This document shows positions 23,157 through 34,406 of a stretch of DNA of 64,000 nt, in pieces (the stretch's first letter is position 1; the number at the start of each line of letters is the position of its first letter). Source of the stretch: Thioalkalivibrio paradoxus ARh 1 (GTDB taxonomy: Bacteria; Pseudomonadota; Gammaproteobacteria; Ectothiorhodospirales; Ectothiorhodospiraceae); assembly GCF_000227685.2 (NCBI RefSeq), contig NZ_CP007029.1, positions 2,020,501 to 2,084,500 on the forward strand, given 5' to 3'. The notes under the pieces were generated by a model that worked only from the letters and a program-made list of their open reading frames with translations, was not told the origin of the DNA and made no database searches. Both the position numbers and the translations under genes were made by a program.

Positions 23157-23930
23157 ATGAAGCGCTACCGGTCGCAGAAGCGGACCCGCAGAAGCCCGCG
23201 CACGCGAAGGCGTCCCAGCCTGCGCCGGCGGCTGGCCCGCGCACTCGTCGCGTTGTTCGCGTTCCTGCTCCTGTTGACCGCGCTGATCGTGCTGCTGTTG
23301 CGCTGGGTCGATCCGCCCTATTCGATGTACATGCTCAGTCAGGGCGCCCCGGGGACCGTTCCGACGCTGCGCACCACCTGGCAGCCGCTGGAAACGCTAC
23401 CGGCTCACCTGCCGCTGGCCGTGGTCGCCGCCGAGGACCAGCGCTTCCCGCAACACCGGGGTTTCGACTGGGTATCGATCCGACAGGCAGTGGAGCAGCG
23501 ACTGGACGGCGGGTCGCTGCGCGGGGCCAGCACCATCAGCCAGCAGGTCGCGAAGAACCTGTTTCTCTGGCATGGCCGCAGCTTTCTGCGCAAGACCGTC
23601 GAGGCCGGATTCACGCTGGCCATCGAGGCCCTGTGGCCCAAGGCGCGGATCCTCGAGGTATACCTCAACCTTGCCGAGTGGGGCCCTGGAGTCTATGGCA
23701 TCGAGGCCGCCGCCGGTTATCACTACGGCATTCCGGCGCGGTCGCTGAGCCGAGAACAGGCCGCCGCGCTGGCCGCGATCCTGCCCAGCCCGCGCAATTG
23801 GTCACCGACCTCCCCTTCGGAGTCCGTCGCGCGGCGCCGCCAGTGGATCGAACAGCAAATGCATCAGCTCGGCCCTGGCTGGCTCGATCCGATACGGGTC
23901 GATGCGGCCGTTCCCGCTCATGGGTCGTGA
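23157..23930 (+). CDS. mtgA: monofunctional biosynthetic peptidoglycan transglycosylase
   Basis: It polymerises lipid II into glycan strands at the outer face of the inner membrane. The 257-residue protein has a very basic cytoplasmic N-terminus (residues 1-28), one membrane segment (about 29-51), then a GT51 domain. Catalytic motifs are AAEDQRFPQHRGFDW (first glutamate) and GASTISQQVAKNLFLW, followed by RILEVYLNLAEWGPG and YGIEAAAGYHYG. There is no transpeptidase domain, as expected for MtgA. The arginine-rich start (MKRYRSQKRTRRSPRTRRR) is unusually basic. Confidence 0.95.
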   Translation: MKRYRSQKRTRRSPRTRRRPSLRRRLARALVALFAFLLLLTALIVLLLRWVDPPYSMYMLSQGAPGTVPTLRTTWQPLETLPAHLPLAVVAAEDQRFPQHRGFDWVSIRQAVEQRLDGGSLRGASTISQQVAKNLFLWHGRSFLRKTVEAGFTLAIEALWPKARILEVYLNLAEWGPGVYGIEAAAGYHYGIPARSLSREQAAALAAILPSPRNWSPTSPSESVARRRQWIEQQMHQLGPGWLDPIRVDAAVPAHGS

Positions 23931-24083
23931 GGGCGGTAACGGAGCGACAGCACGATCGTGGGGCTCGCAGCCCCGCTGTGCTCAAAATCGGACCGCCGGG
24001 CACGACCCGCACCGCGGCCGCGACGCCCCGACGGGCAGAGCGGGAAACGGCAGCCGCCATGGCCATCGGCTACCATCGCAGCC

Positions 24084-24773
24084 ATGCTTCGGCTGCTGAT
24101 CATTCTGGTGCCTCTGCTGATCCTTGCGACCTACGGGCCAGGCTGGTGGGTGCGCCGTACCCTTGCCAAATACAGCCAGCCGGAGGAGCGCTACCAGGGC
24201 AGCGGCGGCGAGCTGGCCCGCCACCTGCTGAACCAACGCGGTCTGCACCAGGTCGCGGTCGAGGTGACCGAAAGTGGCGACCACTACGACCCGGAGGACC
24301 GCGCGGTGCGCCTGACCTCCGGGAACTACCACGGCCGCTCGCTGACCGCGGTAACGGTAGCCGCACACGAGGTGGGCCACGCGATCCAGCACGCGGAGGG
24401 CTATGCGCCGCTGCGGCTGCGCGGCGAGCTGGTGCGCTGGGCGGCCAGCGGCCAGCGGCTGGGTGCGTTTCTGATGCTCGCGATCCCGGTGATCACGATT
24501 CTGACCCGGCACCCCGCGCCAGGCGCAATGTTCCTGCTCGCCGGCCTGCTGTCGATGGGGCTGGCCGCGATCGTGCACCTGGTGACGCTGCCCACGGAAC
24601 TCGACGCCAGCTTCAACCGCGCCCTCCCCATCCTGCGCGACGGCGGGTACCTCTATGAAACCGACTACCCGCACGCGCAGCGCATCCTGAAGGCCGCCGC
24701 CTATACCTATGTCGCGCAATCGCTGATGAGCCTGCTGAACATCTGGGCCTGGCTGCGCTTCCTGCGCCGGTAA
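24084..24773 (+). CDS. membrane zinc metallopeptidase, YugP family
   Basis: This 229-residue membrane protein of the YugP/COG2738 (peptidase-like) family has an N-terminal hydrophobic segment (LLIILVPLLILATYGPGWW). A central zinc motif HEVGHAIQH sits near residue 95, preceded by DRAVRLTSGNYHGRSLTA. Two more membrane segments and the block LPTELDASFNRALPIL follow. No physiological substrate is established for the family. ATG 24084 begins MLRLLIILVP; the longer frame upstream has no similarity. It is convergent with the min operon. Confidence 0.88.
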   Translation: MLRLLIILVPLLILATYGPGWWVRRTLAKYSQPEERYQGSGGELARHLLNQRGLHQVAVEVTESGDHYDPEDRAVRLTSGNYHGRSLTAVTVAAHEVGHAIQHAEGYAPLRLRGELVRWAASGQRLGAFLMLAIPVITILTRHPAPGAMFLLAGLLSMGLAAIVHLVTLPTELDASFNRALPILRDGGYLYETDYPHAQRILKAAAYTYVAQSLMSLLNIWAWLRFLRR

Positions 24774-24898
24774 CGAGCCTCGCTACGGCGCCGACTGTCC
24801 CGTCGCCCGCAGAGCCGGCATGCCGGCGGTCCATCGCGGGTATGCGGCAGCGCAGCGTGCTGCGCCCGGAGCGCGCAACGGGCACGGCCGAACGGCGG

Positions 24899-25153
24899 TC
24901 AGCCCTTGTCGGGCAGGGTGATGTTCAGTTCGAGGATCTCGCAGTCGCCTTCGCGCTCGAGGTTCATTTGCACCGCCTCGTCGTCCACATGCACGTACTT
25001 GCGGATGACCGAGAGGATCTCGCGGTGCAGTGCCGGCAGGTAGTCGGGGCCCGAGCGGTGCGCGCGCTCCCGGGCCACGATGATCTGCAGCCGTTCCTTC
25101 GCGACCGATGCGGATTTCGGTTTCGGCGAGCGGAAGTAATCGAAAATGCCCAT
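24899..25153 (-). CDS. minE: cell division topological specificity factor MinE
   Basis: MinE stimulates MinD ATPase and drives pole-to-pole oscillation of MinCD. The 84-residue protein has the membrane-targeting/anti-MinCD segment [21 protein letters not shown] and the topological specificity domain with [17 protein letters not shown]. The ATG at 25153 lies 5 bases after the minD stop and gives the usual MGIFDYF start. A TTG three codons earlier overlaps the minD stop and is less likely. It is the last gene of minCDE. Confidence 0.95.
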   Translation of the reverse strand: MGIFDYFRSPKPKSASVAKERLQIIVARERAHRSGPDYLPALHREILSVIRKYVHVDDEAVQMNLEREGDCEILELNITLPDKG

Positions 25154-25158
25154 GCCGT

Positions 25159-25968
25159 TCAACCCCCGAACAGGCGTCCGAAGAAGCCCTTCTTTTGCAT
25201 GGTGATGAAGCGGTACGGGCGGTCCTCGCCCAGGAAACGCGCCACTGCGTCAAGGTAGGCTTGGCCCGCGTCCGAAACGTCGTCCATGACCACCGGCACG
25301 CCGGAGTTCGAGGCATTCAGGACCGCCTGCGACTCGGGGATCACGCCGAGCATGTCGATCGACAGAATGTCCTGTACGTCTTCGATGCTCAGCATCTCGC
25401 CCTTCAGCACGCGTTCCGGCGAGTAGCGTGTCAGCAGCAGACGCGCCGGAATCGCACCCTCGCCCTGCTCGGCCCGGCGCGTCTTGCTGGACAGGATTCC
25501 CAGCATGCGGTCGGAGTCGCGCACGCTCGAGACCTCGGGGTTGGTGACCACGACCGCCTCGTCGGCATAGTACGCGGCCATCAGCGCGCCACGTTCGATC
25601 CCGGCGGGGCTGTCGCAGATCACGAAGTCGAATTCCTGCGCCAGCTCGGTCAATACCCGTTCGACGCCTTCGGGCGTCAGCGCTTCCTTGTCCCGCGTCT
25701 GCGAAGCCGGGAGGATGAACAGGTTGTCGGTGCGCTTGTCCTTGATCAGCGCCTGGCGCAGATTCGCATCGCCGTTGATCACGTTGACGAAGTCGTACAC
25801 GACCCGGCGCTCGCACCCCATTACCAGGTCGAGATTGCGCAGGCCGACGTCGAAGTCGACGACGGCAGTCTTGTGACCCTCCAGGGCCAGACCGGTCGCC
25901 AGCGCCGCCGAGGTGGTGGTCTTGCCCACCCCTCCCTTGCCCGAGGTAATCACTACAACGCGTGCCAT
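25159..25968 (-). CDS. minD: septum site-determining ATPase MinD
   Basis: This ParA-type ATPase binds the inner membrane in its ATP form and recruits MinC. The 269-residue protein has the deviant Walker [13 protein letters not shown] (about 10-21), switch I/II region [15 protein letters not shown] and [14 protein letters not shown], and a C-terminal amphipathic membrane-targeting helix ([11 protein letters not shown]). It starts at ATG 25968, 41 bases after minC ends, and minE follows. Confidence 0.97.
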   Translation of the reverse strand: MARVVVITSGKGGVGKTTTSAALATGLALEGHKTAVVDFDVGLRNLDLVMGCERRVVYDFVNVINGDANLRQALIKDKRTDNLFILPASQTRDKEALTPEGVERVLTELAQEFDFVICDSPAGIERGALMAAYYADEAVVVTNPEVSSVRDSDRMLGILSSKTRRAEQGEGAIPARLLLTRYSPERVLKGEMLSIEDVQDILSIDMLGVIPESQAVLNASNSGVPVVMDDVSDAGQAYLDAVARFLGEDRPYRFITMQKKGFFGRLFGG

Positions 25969-26009
25969 AAAGCCTGCATCTCCTTAACCACGAGACGGGT
26001 TCGAACCGT

Positions 26010-26750
26010 CTAGATTTCTGCGATGTCGATCGTTTCGCCCGACAGCGTCACCAGCCGGTTCTCGCCGCGCTCGCTGTCGAGAATGTCTTCCGCGATGCGG
26101 TAGTGCCCGGCGATCGACACCAGTTCCGCATCCAGCCGGCGGCAGAAGATGGTGGCCGACGCAAGCCCGCGCACACCCGCAAGCGCCCGCCCCCGAAGGG
26201 TGCCGTAAATGTGGATATGCCCATCCGCCAAAATCTCGGCCCCGGCCGACACGGCACCGGTGATGATCAAATCCCCGCCGCGCGCGTAAATCTGCTGCCC
26301 GGAGCGCACGTGCTGCGTAACCACACGGGTGGGCGTGTGCACCGCTGGCGCCGCCACCGGTTGCGGAGCCTCCGGCCGGGGTTCCGCCGCCGGGCGACTC
26401 CGGGCAACCGGCTCGGGCGCAGCACGCCCGCCCAGCACCAGCAATGGCAGCCCACTCGCTGCCGCCAATCCCTCGGGCACCGCTGCGCTCTGCTGCAGGC
26501 CGATCAGTTTGAATCCCTGCCGCCGGATTTGTTCCAGTACCACCAGCAGATCCGCAACCGGCAGCGCTGCGAGCGCCGCGAGGTCGACCACGACCGGCAT
26601 GTCGTGCATCAGATCGGGTGCCTCGGCCATGCGCTCGCCAAGCGCCGCTTCAAGGGCCTCGCGATCGGCGGTGTGCAGTCGCAGGACCGACACCAGCATC
26701 ATGCGCCCCTTCAGCTCGATCGCGTGCACGCTGCCGGCCCCTGCGCTCAT
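26010..26750 (-). CDS. minC: septum site-determining protein MinC
   Basis: An inhibitor of FtsZ assembly away from mid-cell. It has an N-terminal MinC domain (about residues 8-105, starting VHAIELKGRMMLVSV), a proline/alanine/arginine linker (about 115-145), and the C-terminal beta-helix MinC domain (VRSGQQIYARGGDLIITGAV onward, with GHIHIYGTLRGRALAGVRG). The ATG at 26750 has AGGTG five bases upstream. An ATG seven codons earlier (26771) with a closer GGTGAA is the alternative. It is the first gene of minCDE. Confidence 0.93.
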   Translation of the reverse strand: MSAGAGSVHAIELKGRMMLVSVLRLHTADREALEAALGERMAEAPDLMHDMPVVVDLAALAALPVADLLVVLEQIRRQGFKLIGLQQSAAVPEGLAAASGLPLLVLGGRAAPEPVARSRPAAEPRPEAPQPVAAPAVHTPTRVVTQHVRSGQQIYARGGDLIITGAVSAGAEILADGHIHIYGTLRGRALAGVRGLASATIFCRRLDAELVSIAGHYRIAEDILDSERGENRLVTLSGETIDIAEI

Positions 26751-26932
26751 TGCTTCACCTGGCCGGGCCATCTTTCACCGGGGAGAACCGTTCCTGGAAA
26801 TCGGGGAAATCGAACATCGGCGCATTGTAGCCTTTCCCGGCGCTCGCAGCATACGCCATGCCCGCATGCGGGCACCCCCGTTCCCGCTCGAAACCGCGAC
26901 TACGATCGCAGAAACCGTGTTCCGTCGCTGGA

Positions 26933-27715
26933 TCAGCGGCGCACGGGCCCCGGGATCAAGGCGTTGGTCTGGCGCGCATACTCCCGGTACCCGGGGCGGG
27001 TTTCGGCGAGGCGGCGATCGAGCAGTGCCACGCCAGAGACGCGCAGGATCAGAAAGACCATCAACGCCACGCCAGGGAGAGCCCACCAACCGCCGAACGC
27101 GAGTCCGATCAGGCCAAAGCCCAGCCAGACCACGACTTCGCCAAAGTAATTCGGATGCCGACTGAATCGCCACAGGCCCCGGTCCATTACCTGCCCCCGG
27201 TTGCCTGCATCCCGTTTGAACCAGGCCAGCTGCCAGTCGGCCACACTCTCGTAGACGAATCCGAACAGCCAGACCGCCCAGCCCAGCCAGACCAGCGGCC
27301 AGAACAGAGAATCGCCCAGGACGCTCGCCAGTATCGGGAGCGCAATCACCGCGAGCAGCGACGCCTGCAGCCAGAAGATCGTGACCAGGCTGCGCCGCGC
27401 GAACGCAGGGTCGGACCGACCCGCGCGCATCTCGGTGTATCGGGCGTCCTCGCCGTGTCCCCAGTTGCGCCAGGTGATGTGCGCCGACAGGCGCACGCCC
27501 CACAGAATCACCGGCACCAGCATCACCCAGGCGTTCAATGGCCTACCGGCCAGCCACCACCAAAGCAGCGCGACCCATATGAACCCAAGCCCCCAGAAAC
27601 GGTCGACGAGACTCGCATCCCGCCGGGGTACGCTAAATGCCCAGACCAGGGTCATCAATGCCAGCGACGCCAGCAGCCCCCAGAAGAACAGGCTCCAGCC
27701 GTCAGCCGCCGTCAT
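26933..27715 (-). CDS. DUF1295 membrane protein (steroid 5-alpha-reductase-like fold)
   Basis: This 260-residue protein has about six to seven membrane segments. The DUF1295 signature is clear: GLGFIWVALLWWWLAG near the N-terminus, YESVADWQLAWFKRD, then GLWRFSRHPNYFGEVVVWLGF and the C-terminal PGYREYARQTNALIPG. The family is related to isoprenylcysteine methyltransferases and steroid 5-alpha-reductases, but its substrate in bacteria is not known. It lies upstream of minC on the same strand, with 182 bases between. Confidence 0.88.
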   Translation of the reverse strand: MTAADGWSLFFWGLLASLALMTLVWAFSVPRRDASLVDRFWGLGFIWVALLWWWLAGRPLNAWVMLVPVILWGVRLSAHITWRNWGHGEDARYTEMRAGRSDPAFARRSLVTIFWLQASLLAVIALPILASVLGDSLFWPLVWLGWAVWLFGFVYESVADWQLAWFKRDAGNRGQVMDRGLWRFSRHPNYFGEVVVWLGFGLIGLAFGGWWALPGVALMVFLILRVSGVALLDRRLAETRPGYREYARQTNALIPGPVRR

Positions 27716-27914
27716 CACAGCCGCCCCGGGTGGTCGATCGTCTCGCGCATGCCGCCTCCTGGAATCGTCTCAGCATGGACCCACCCGGGCCCCGGCGGGT
27801 TCCCGGCGATCGCGGACCCACCGGTGGCGACACCGGCACACCCTTTTGGCGCCACGCCCTCCCCTGTAGCCCTCCAGGTCGAAGGCTACGCTGCACCGTT
27901 GCCCGAAAGGACGT

Positions 27915-30659
27915 TCAGTTTGCGGCAGCGGCAGCAACCGGGCGCATGACGACCCGGTCGCGGCCTGCCGCCTTGGCTGCGTACATCGCTTCGTCGGCCT
28001 CGCGCAGCAGCTCGGGAACCGTGACGTCGACGCCCGCGAACATCTGCACCCCGATGCTCGGCGTCACGCAATAGGGCTGGCCATTGAGTGTCACCGGCGC
28101 GGACAGCGCGGATCGAAGCTTTTCCGCGATTTGCCGCGCCTGCACACCGGCCTCGCCGCCATCCCGGCTGAGCGGCGCCACGATCACCACGAATTCGTCG
28201 CCGCCGAAGCGCGCAACGGTGTCACTCTGGCGGACTTGAACACGCAGGCGTTGCGCGACCTCCTTCAGCAACAGATCGCCCTGTTCGTGTCCGAAGGTGT
28301 CGTTCAGATCCTTGAATCGGTCCAGATCGATGAACATCAAAGCTCCGTGGCAACGGTTGCGCCGGCTGGAAACCAGCGCCTGCTGCAGGCGGTCCAGCAG
28401 CAGGCGGCGGTTCGGCAGGCCGGTCAGCGCGTCGTGGAACGCCAGCGCCCGAATCGCTTCCTCGCGGTGGCGACGCTCGGTCACGTCCTCCAGTGTCCCG
28501 AACACACCGGCCAGACAATCCTCGGCGTCCCACCCGGCTCGGGCAGTAATCTCGAGCCAGCGGTAGCGGCCATCCCGACTCTGCCATCGAAACTGGCCGT
28601 GGCTGTGCTCGCCTTGCGCCACCACCAGCCCGTCGAGCATTGCCTGCAAGCCGTCCCGGTCCTCCTCTTGCACGTAATCGAGCAGGCGGGTGCCAAGGCT
28701 TTCCGCCACCGGAAACCCGGTGACCACTTCCCAGGCTGTGTTCAGAAAGACAATCCGACCGTCGTTGTCGATCTGGAACGCGATTTCCCGAATATTGTCG
28801 ACGACCTGCCGGTAACGGCTCTCGCTCTGACTCAGTTCCGCCGTACGTGCCATCACCTGGGCCTCCAGCCGCGCCCGCCGGTGGATCAGGAACTGCACCA
28901 GCGTGGCGGCAAGCAGCGTCAGGAGCGCGCCGAGCAGTGCCGTCGACCAGCCGATACGCGGCGGATTCGCGGCACGGTATTCGGGAGTGGCGCGGACCTG
29001 CAGCGCATACGCCCGACCGAACACGAACAGCGGTTGCGTGAGCGCGAACCGGTCGCTCCCGGGCCAGCCACCCTGCAGCGGCTCGCTCATGGGCTCCAAC
29101 CGGGACGACGACGAGGCCAAATACAGGGGACGGCTGCCGGGCTCGAGCTGGTAGAGCTCGATAACCACCGGCGCATGGGCCATACGTTCCTGCGTGACCA
29201 TCGAACGCAATAGCTCCTCCACACGCATCGCCATGATCACGATCCCGCGGGTCGCGAAATTGGCGTCGCCCCCCCGTACCAGATCGTCTTGCGCCGGCCG
29301 CGGCACCGGCGCGTAGGCGAACACCACGTCGTCGCCGGCGTCGGCGGTGGGCACCACCGACGTGGCGCTGGGGAGCCCGGTATGCCGCAACAGCGTGATC
29401 CCCTGCTCGCGCGCGGGCTCGGACGCCAGGTCGAACCCGATCAGGGAGTGGAACCGGTCCGGTTCGACCCAGCGCAGCGGGAAATGCGTATCCCGCATCG
29501 AGAGGGGTTGGGGCCGGCCGTCGGCGTCGGTTTCGAACACCTGGAAATCCCCGCCCTGCTGTTCCCGGACCGTCGCCTCGAAGGCCGGCAACTCGTCGCG
29601 GGAAATCCGGGGCCCCCAGCCAGCCCCAACCACGTGAAGCTTCGACAGCAGCGCACGCGAAAGCATGCGGAAGCTCTGCGCATCCATGGTTTCCATCTGT
29701 TCCAGCGCATCTGCCAGCGCCTGAAACTGGTGATCCCGCAACGTGTGGAATTCCTGGATCACGCGAACCGCCTTGGCTTCTCCGAGCAGCGTGAACTGCG
29801 CGTGCTGGGCGCGCGCCTCGACCGCATGCAAGGTCAGCGACGCGATCAGCGTCAACGCCAGTCCGAACACCACGGCCAGCCAGACCTCGACATTGTGCAG
29901 CCCCCAGCGCTGCCCCGACGACACGCGGTCGCGGCTCAGGACGACACTCCAGCCACCCAGCACGATGGCCAGCAGAGCGAACACGGCGACCCAGACCATG
30001 GCCCGGGCCCGGTAAACCTCTTCCAACCAGTCCTCGGCCTCGATATCGATCCCGACTGCGATCAATACCTCGCCGCTGGCCGGGTCCGTGACCGGAACCA
30101 ATGCCGTGACGAAGCTCCCGAACTCGTCGGCATAGGGCCCGGTCGTGTACCCACGTCCCTCGGCAAACACGCGGGCCACCTCGTCGGGAGGCTCCAGATA
30201 CGGCGTTCCCGGAGGCGAGTACTGTGGGTCGGTGGCAGCGTAGGACTCGGGGCCGAACAACGGCTGACCGTCGCGCAAGGCGATCGTGTAGATGCCGCGC
30301 ACCCCGGAGACCTCGTGATACGCAATCAGTTGCTGCCGAATGCGCTCGTAGGGCGCGGTGCCGGCGTCGGATGCGTCGAACGCCAGCATCGCCACCCGTT
30401 CCGGATTCACGGTTCGAGCGATGGCCACGGCCTTGGCGAGCAGCTGGCGCTGCAGGTCGGAATCCACACCCTTGGCCCACCAGTGGTCCGCCCAGAAACC
30501 GCCAACCGCCAGCATCACCGCCCCGATGAGCAGAAACACGGCCTGGTCCAGCCAATGCGCGCGCTGCACCTCCGACGCCGACTCGCTCGAACCCGCCGCC
30601 CCCTGCGGGTCTGGCCGCCTGCGGCGTAGCGGCAGCAGATTCACGGGCCACCAACTCAT
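27915..30659 (-). CDS. CHASE-PAS-GGDEF membrane diguanylate cyclase
   Basis: This 914-residue sensor would make c-di-GMP. Order: a membrane segment (about 38-58); a first periplasmic sensor (about 60-210) with the form seen in dCache-like domains ([20 protein letters not shown]); two membrane segments; a second periplasmic CHASE-type domain (about 270-540, [21 protein letters not shown]); a membrane segment; then PAS/PAC (about 590-710) and GGDEF (about 720-895). The active site is RFGGDEFVV, intact, and the product-inhibition site RQSD (RxxD) lies five residues upstream, so feedback control is expected. No EAL domain is present. The ATG at 30659 overlaps the oxoprolinase stop as ATGA, so translation is coupled to that metabolic gene. 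Confidence 0.93.
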   Translation of the reverse strand: MSWWPVNLLPLRRRRPDPQGAAGSSESASEVQRAHWLDQAVFLLIGAVMLAVGGFWADHWWAKGVDSDLQRQLLAKAVAIARTVNPERVAMLAFDASDAGTAPYERIRQQLIAYHEVSGVRGIYTIALRDGQPLFGPESYAATDPQYSPPGTPYLEPPDEVARVFAEGRGYTTGPYADEFGSFVTALVPVTDPASGEVLIAVGIDIEAEDWLEEVYRARAMVWVAVFALLAIVLGGWSVVLSRDRVSSGQRWGLHNVEVWLAVVFGLALTLIASLTLHAVEARAQHAQFTLLGEAKAVRVIQEFHTLRDHQFQALADALEQMETMDAQSFRMLSRALLSKLHVVGAGWGPRISRDELPAFEATVREQQGGDFQVFETDADGRPQPLSMRDTHFPLRWVEPDRFHSLIGFDLASEPAREQGITLLRHTGLPSATSVVPTADAGDDVVFAYAPVPRPAQDDLVRGGDANFATRGIVIMAMRVEELLRSMVTQERMAHAPVVIELYQLEPGSRPLYLASSSSRLEPMSEPLQGGWPGSDRFALTQPLFVFGRAYALQVRATPEYRAANPPRIGWSTALLGALLTLLAATLVQFLIHRRARLEAQVMARTAELSQSESRYRQVVDNIREIAFQIDNDGRIVFLNTAWEVVTGFPVAESLGTRLLDYVQEEDRDGLQAMLDGLVVAQGEHSHGQFRWQSRDGRYRWLEITARAGWDAEDCLAGVFGTLEDVTERRHREEAIRALAFHDALTGLPNRRLLLDRLQQALVSSRRNRCHGALMFIDLDRFKDLNDTFGHEQGDLLLKEVAQRLRVQVRQSDTVARFGGDEFVVIVAPLSRDGGEAGVQARQIAEKLRSALSAPVTLNGQPYCVTPSIGVQMFAGVDVTVPELLREADEAMYAAKAAGRDRVVMRPVAAAAAN

Positions 30660-33600
30660 GGCCGTTCGGGCCTTCCGTATCCACCCCCGCCGGGCGTCTC
30701 GAGGACGACGCAATCCCCGGCCCCGACCTGGCGCCGGTCGCAGGAATCCAGCACCTCGACCGCCCCGTTCGCGCGTTCGATCCGGGTGCTGCCGGTTGCG
30801 CCGGGCGCGCCTCCAGCCAGCCCGAACGGGGGCACCCGACGGCGGTTCGCCAGCACCACGAATTCCATCTCCTCGAGAAAGCGCAGGCGCCGGACCACGC
30901 CGTTGCCGCCCCGGTCACGGCCGTCTCCGCCCGAGCCGCGCCTCAGCCCGAACGCCTCGACGCGGATCGGGAAGCGGCTCTCCAGCACCTCCGGGTCGGT
31001 CAGGCGCGAGTTGGTCATATGCGTCTGTACGGCATCGGCGCCGGGAAAGCCGGGACCTGCGCCGGCACCGCCACAAACCGTTTCGTAGTACTGGTACCGG
31101 TGGTTGCCGAAGGTCAGGTTGTTCATGGTGCCCTGGGCAGCCGCCAGCTCGCCGAGCGCGCCATAGAGAGCGTCGGTGATCACCTGCGAGGTCTCGACGT
31201 TGCCCGCCACCACGGCCGCCGGAGCGCGCGGCGCGAGCATGCAGTCGTCGGGCATCACGATGTCGATCGGCTCCAGGCAGCCCTCGTTCAGCGGAATCTC
31301 GTCGTCGATCAGGGTCCGGAACACATACAGCACTGCGGCGCGAGCCACTGCCGACGGGGCATTGAAATTGTCCGCACGGATCGCGCTGGTTCCGCCGAAA
31401 TCGACCCGGACACGCTCCCGTTCCCGGTCGATCTCCACCCGCACGCAGACGACCGCGCCATTGTCCAGCGCATAGCGGAAGGATCCCGGACGCAGCCGGG
31501 GAATCACCCTGCGGACCGCCAGCGCGGCGTTCTCCTGTACATGCCGCATATAGGCGCGAACGGTGGCGGTGCCATACTCGCCGACCATCCGGCGCAGTTC
31601 CTCGACTCCGCGCGCATTGGCCGCAACCTGGGCCTGCAGGTCCGTCAGGTTCTGCTCCGGGTCGCGCGCCGGCCACGGGCCTCGCGCCAGCCGCTCCCGG
31701 ATCTCGGCGGTGCGGAACCGGCCTCCGCGCACCAGGCACATCGGTTCGATCAGCACCCCTTCCTCGTATACCGATTGCGAAAACGCCGGCATCGATCCCG
31801 GGCTCATGCCGCCGATGTCGGCATGGTGGCCGCGTGAGGCGACGTGGAACAGGATTTCCTGGCCGTCGTCCGAGAACACCGGCGTCACCACCGTGATGTC
31901 GGGGAGGTGGGTTCCGCCCCGGTAGGGGTCGTTCAGCACATAGACGTCCCCCGGCGTCATCTCGGGCCCGAATCGTGCCAACACCGCGCGCACGCTGGTG
32001 CCCATCGAACCCAGGTGCACCGGCATGTGCGGCGCGTTCGCGACCAGCCCGCCGCCGGCGTCGAACAGCGCACAGGAGAAATCCAGCCGTTCCTTGATAT
32101 TCACCGAATGCGCGGTGTTCTGCAGCGTGTAGCCCATTTGCTCGGCGATCGACATGAACAGGCTGTTGAAGACTTCGAGTTGCCCGGGATCACAGTCCGT
32201 TCCCACCCGGCGCCGCGGTGGGGACGACTCGCTGCGGCACAGCACCAGCACCCCCTCGGCCTGGACCTCGGCTCGCCAGCCGGGATCGACGATCAGCGTC
32301 GCGGTGTCCTCGATCACGATGGCCGGCCCGGTCAGGGTCTGCCCCCACTGCAGCGATTCGCGCCGAAACAGCGGCACCGGGCCGGTGACGCCCCGGAAGC
32401 AGGCGTCGACCCGGGCCACCGGCTGCGGATCGCCCGCTGCGGGGCGGGAGGCGTCGAGGGCCGGTTGCGACCCGCGGGCCGCGGCCACGGCCTCCACCAC
32501 ACAGGTGGCGGCGACCAGCGGACGGTCCTCGAGTACAAAGCCGAAGCGTTCGCGATGCCCCTGTCGAAACGCGGCGCGCATTTCGGAAGGCGTTCCGAAC
32601 GGCACACCCAGCGCGGTGTCGGAGCCCTGGTAGCGGATCTGCACCGTGGTCACTACCGTGATCCCGGCATGCCCCAGCGCCTGCGCCTCGAGTTCCGCCA
32701 CCGCGGCCTCGCGCAGCTGCGCGATGCAGCCTTGGATACGATCACCGGCATCGAGCTCGGCCAGCGGATACTCGAGGCTCTGTTCACGCAGCGCACGCAC
32801 CTCGGCGATGCCCATGCCCCAGGCCGACAATACCCCGCCGAGCGGGTGCAGCAGCACTTCGCGCATTCCGAGGGCATCGGCCACCTGGCAGGCGTGCTGC
32901 CCCCCCGCGCCACCGAAGCACACCAGCGCATATTGCTGAACGTCGTGCCCGCGCTGAACCGAGATCTTCTTGATCGCCTGGGCCATGTGCGCAACCGCGA
33001 TTTCGAGAAACGCCTCCGCTACCTCCTCCGCAGTGCGCCGGGGGCCACCACGGGCGGCGATCTCTGCGACGAGTTCGGCGAACAGCGCCTGCACCCGCGA
33101 TCGGTCCAGCGGCTCGTCCTGGCGCGCCCCGAACACGGCCGGGAAATAACCGGGCTGCAGCCGCCCGAGCAGCACATTGCAGTCGGTGACGGTCAGCGGC
33201 CCACCGCGACGGTAGCTTGCGGGCCCGGGATCCGCACCGGCGGATTCCGGCCCGACCCGCAGGCGCAGCCCGTCGAACCAGCAGATCGATCCACCCCCCG
33301 CAGCGACCGTGTGAATATCCAGCATCGGGGCGCGCAGCCGTACGCCGGCGACCTGGGTCTCGTAGACCCGATCGAGTTCCCCGGCGTAATGGGCGACGTC
33401 GGTCGAGGTTCCACCCATGTCGAACGCGATGATCCGCTTGAATCCCGCCCGGTGCGCGACCTCGCGGGCACCGATTACGCCCCCGGCCGGTCCCGAGAGG
33501 ATCGCGTCCCGCCCCTGGAACAGCCGCGCATCGGTCAACCCCCCGCTGGACTGCATGAACTGCAGGCGCACCTCCCCCAATGCCGACGACACTCGGTCCA

Positions 33601-34288
33601 CGTAGCGCCGCAGGATCGGCGACAGGTAGGCATCCACGGTCGTGGTGTCGCCGCGCCCCACCAGCTTGATCAGCGGGCTCGTCTCGTGACTCACCGACAC
33701 CTGGCGGAACCCCAGCGAACGGGCAAGGGCCGCGATCGCGCGTTCGTGTGCCGGATACCGATACCCGTGCAGGCACACGACCGCGACGCAGTGCAGGCCA
33801 TCGGCCAGCGCGCGCTGCAGCCTGGGCCTCAGCTCCGCCAGGTCCGGCGGCTCCAGCACCGTACCGTCCGCGGCGACCCGCTCGCTGACCTCTTCCACGC
33901 GGCTGTACAGCAGTTCCGGCAACTCGATCCTGCGGGCGAAAATGTCAGGGCGGGCCTGGTACCCGATGCGCAGTGCATCGCCGAATCCCCGCGTGATCAC
34001 CAGCAGTGTCGGTTCGCCCTTGCGCTCCAGCAGCGCATTGGTTGCGACCGTAGTGCCCATCTTGACCGCCGAGATCGCGCCGGAAGGCAGGGGTTGGCCG
34101 GCGTCGAGGCCCAGTACGTCCCGGATTCCCTGGACCGCTGCATCGGCATAGGCCTCTGGATTCTCGGACAGCAGCTTGCGCGTCACCAGGCGGCCATCCG
34201 GCGCCTGTGCAACGACATCGGTGAAGGTTCCGCCGCGGTCGATCCAGAATTGCCAGCCGTTGGCCGCCACCTGGCCGTGTTCCCTCAT
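30656..34288 (-). CDS. fused hydantoinase/5-oxoprolinase (HyuA-HyuB)
   Basis: This 1210-residue ATP-dependent amidohydrolase of the 5-oxoprolinase type joins both subunits in one chain, as in eukaryotic OPLAH. The HyuA part starts [21 protein letters not shown] and contains [16 protein letters not shown] and [19 protein letters not shown]. The HyuB part begins near residue 690 ([20 protein letters not shown]) and includes [20 protein letters not shown] and [18 protein letters not shown]. It hydrolyses 5-oxoproline or a hydantoin; which one cannot be told. A TTG two codons upstream (34294) has better spacing to GGAG than the ATG used here. Confidence 0.92.
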   Translation of the reverse strand: MREHGQVAANGWQFWIDRGGTFTDVVAQAPDGRLVTRKLLSENPEAYADAAVQGIRDVLGLDAGQPLPSGAISAVKMGTTVATNALLERKGEPTLLVITRGFGDALRIGYQARPDIFARRIELPELLYSRVEEVSERVAADGTVLEPPDLAELRPRLQRALADGLHCVAVVCLHGYRYPAHERAIAALARSLGFRQVSVSHETSPLIKLVGRGDTTTVDAYLSPILRRYVDRVSSALGEVRLQFMQSSGGLTDARLFQGRDAILSGPAGGVIGAREVAHRAGFKRIIAFDMGGTSTDVAHYAGELDRVYETQVAGVRLRAPMLDIHTVAAGGGSICWFDGLRLRVGPESAGADPGPASYRRGGPLTVTDCNVLLGRLQPGYFPAVFGARQDEPLDRSRVQALFAELVAEIAARGGPRRTAEEVAEAFLEIAVAHMAQAIKKISVQRGHDVQQYALVCFGGAGGQHACQVADALGMREVLLHPLGGVLSAWGMGIAEVRALREQSLEYPLAELDAGDRIQGCIAQLREAAVAELEAQALGHAGITVVTTVQIRYQGSDTALGVPFGTPSEMRAAFRQGHRERFGFVLEDRPLVAATCVVEAVAAARGSQPALDASRPAAGDPQPVARVDACFRGVTGPVPLFRRESLQWGQTLTGPAIVIEDTATLIVDPGWRAEVQAEGVLVLCRSESSPPRRRVGTDCDPGQLEVFNSLFMSIAEQMGYTLQNTAHSVNIKERLDFSCALFDAGGGLVANAPHMPVHLGSMGTSVRAVLARFGPEMTPGDVYVLNDPYRGGTHLPDITVVTPVFSDDGQEILFHVASRGHHADIGGMSPGSMPAFSQSVYEEGVLIEPMCLVRGGRFRTAEIRERLARGPWPARDPEQNLTDLQAQVAANARGVEELRRMVGEYGTATVRAYMRHVQENAALAVRRVIPRLRPGSFRYALDNGAVVCVRVEIDRERERVRVDFGGTSAIRADNFNAPSAVARAAVLYVFRTLIDDEIPLNEGCLEPIDIVMPDDCMLAPRAPAAVVAGNVETSQVITDALYGALGELAAAQGTMNNLTFGNHRYQYYETVCGGAGAGPGFPGADAVQTHMTNSRLTDPEVLESRFPIRVEAFGLRRGSGGDGRDRGGNGVVRRLRFLEEMEFVVLANRRRVPPFGLAGGAPGATGSTRIERANGAVEVLDSCDRRQVGAGDCVVLETPGGGGYGRPERP

Positions 34289-34406
34289 CGCCAACGTTGA
34301 ACTCCTCTCATTGATGCACCTTCTACCAGAACCCCCGGAACTGCAAAAGGTCGGCTGCACTCCAGCCGAGGCAGGATTGCGCCAGGAGCACGGCAACGGC
34401 GAGCGA

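Noticed and set aside
31844..34300. Open frame of 818 codons opposite the oxoprolinase gene
   Set aside because: Antisense shadow with no family motifs; the minus-strand HyuA-HyuB reading is unambiguous.
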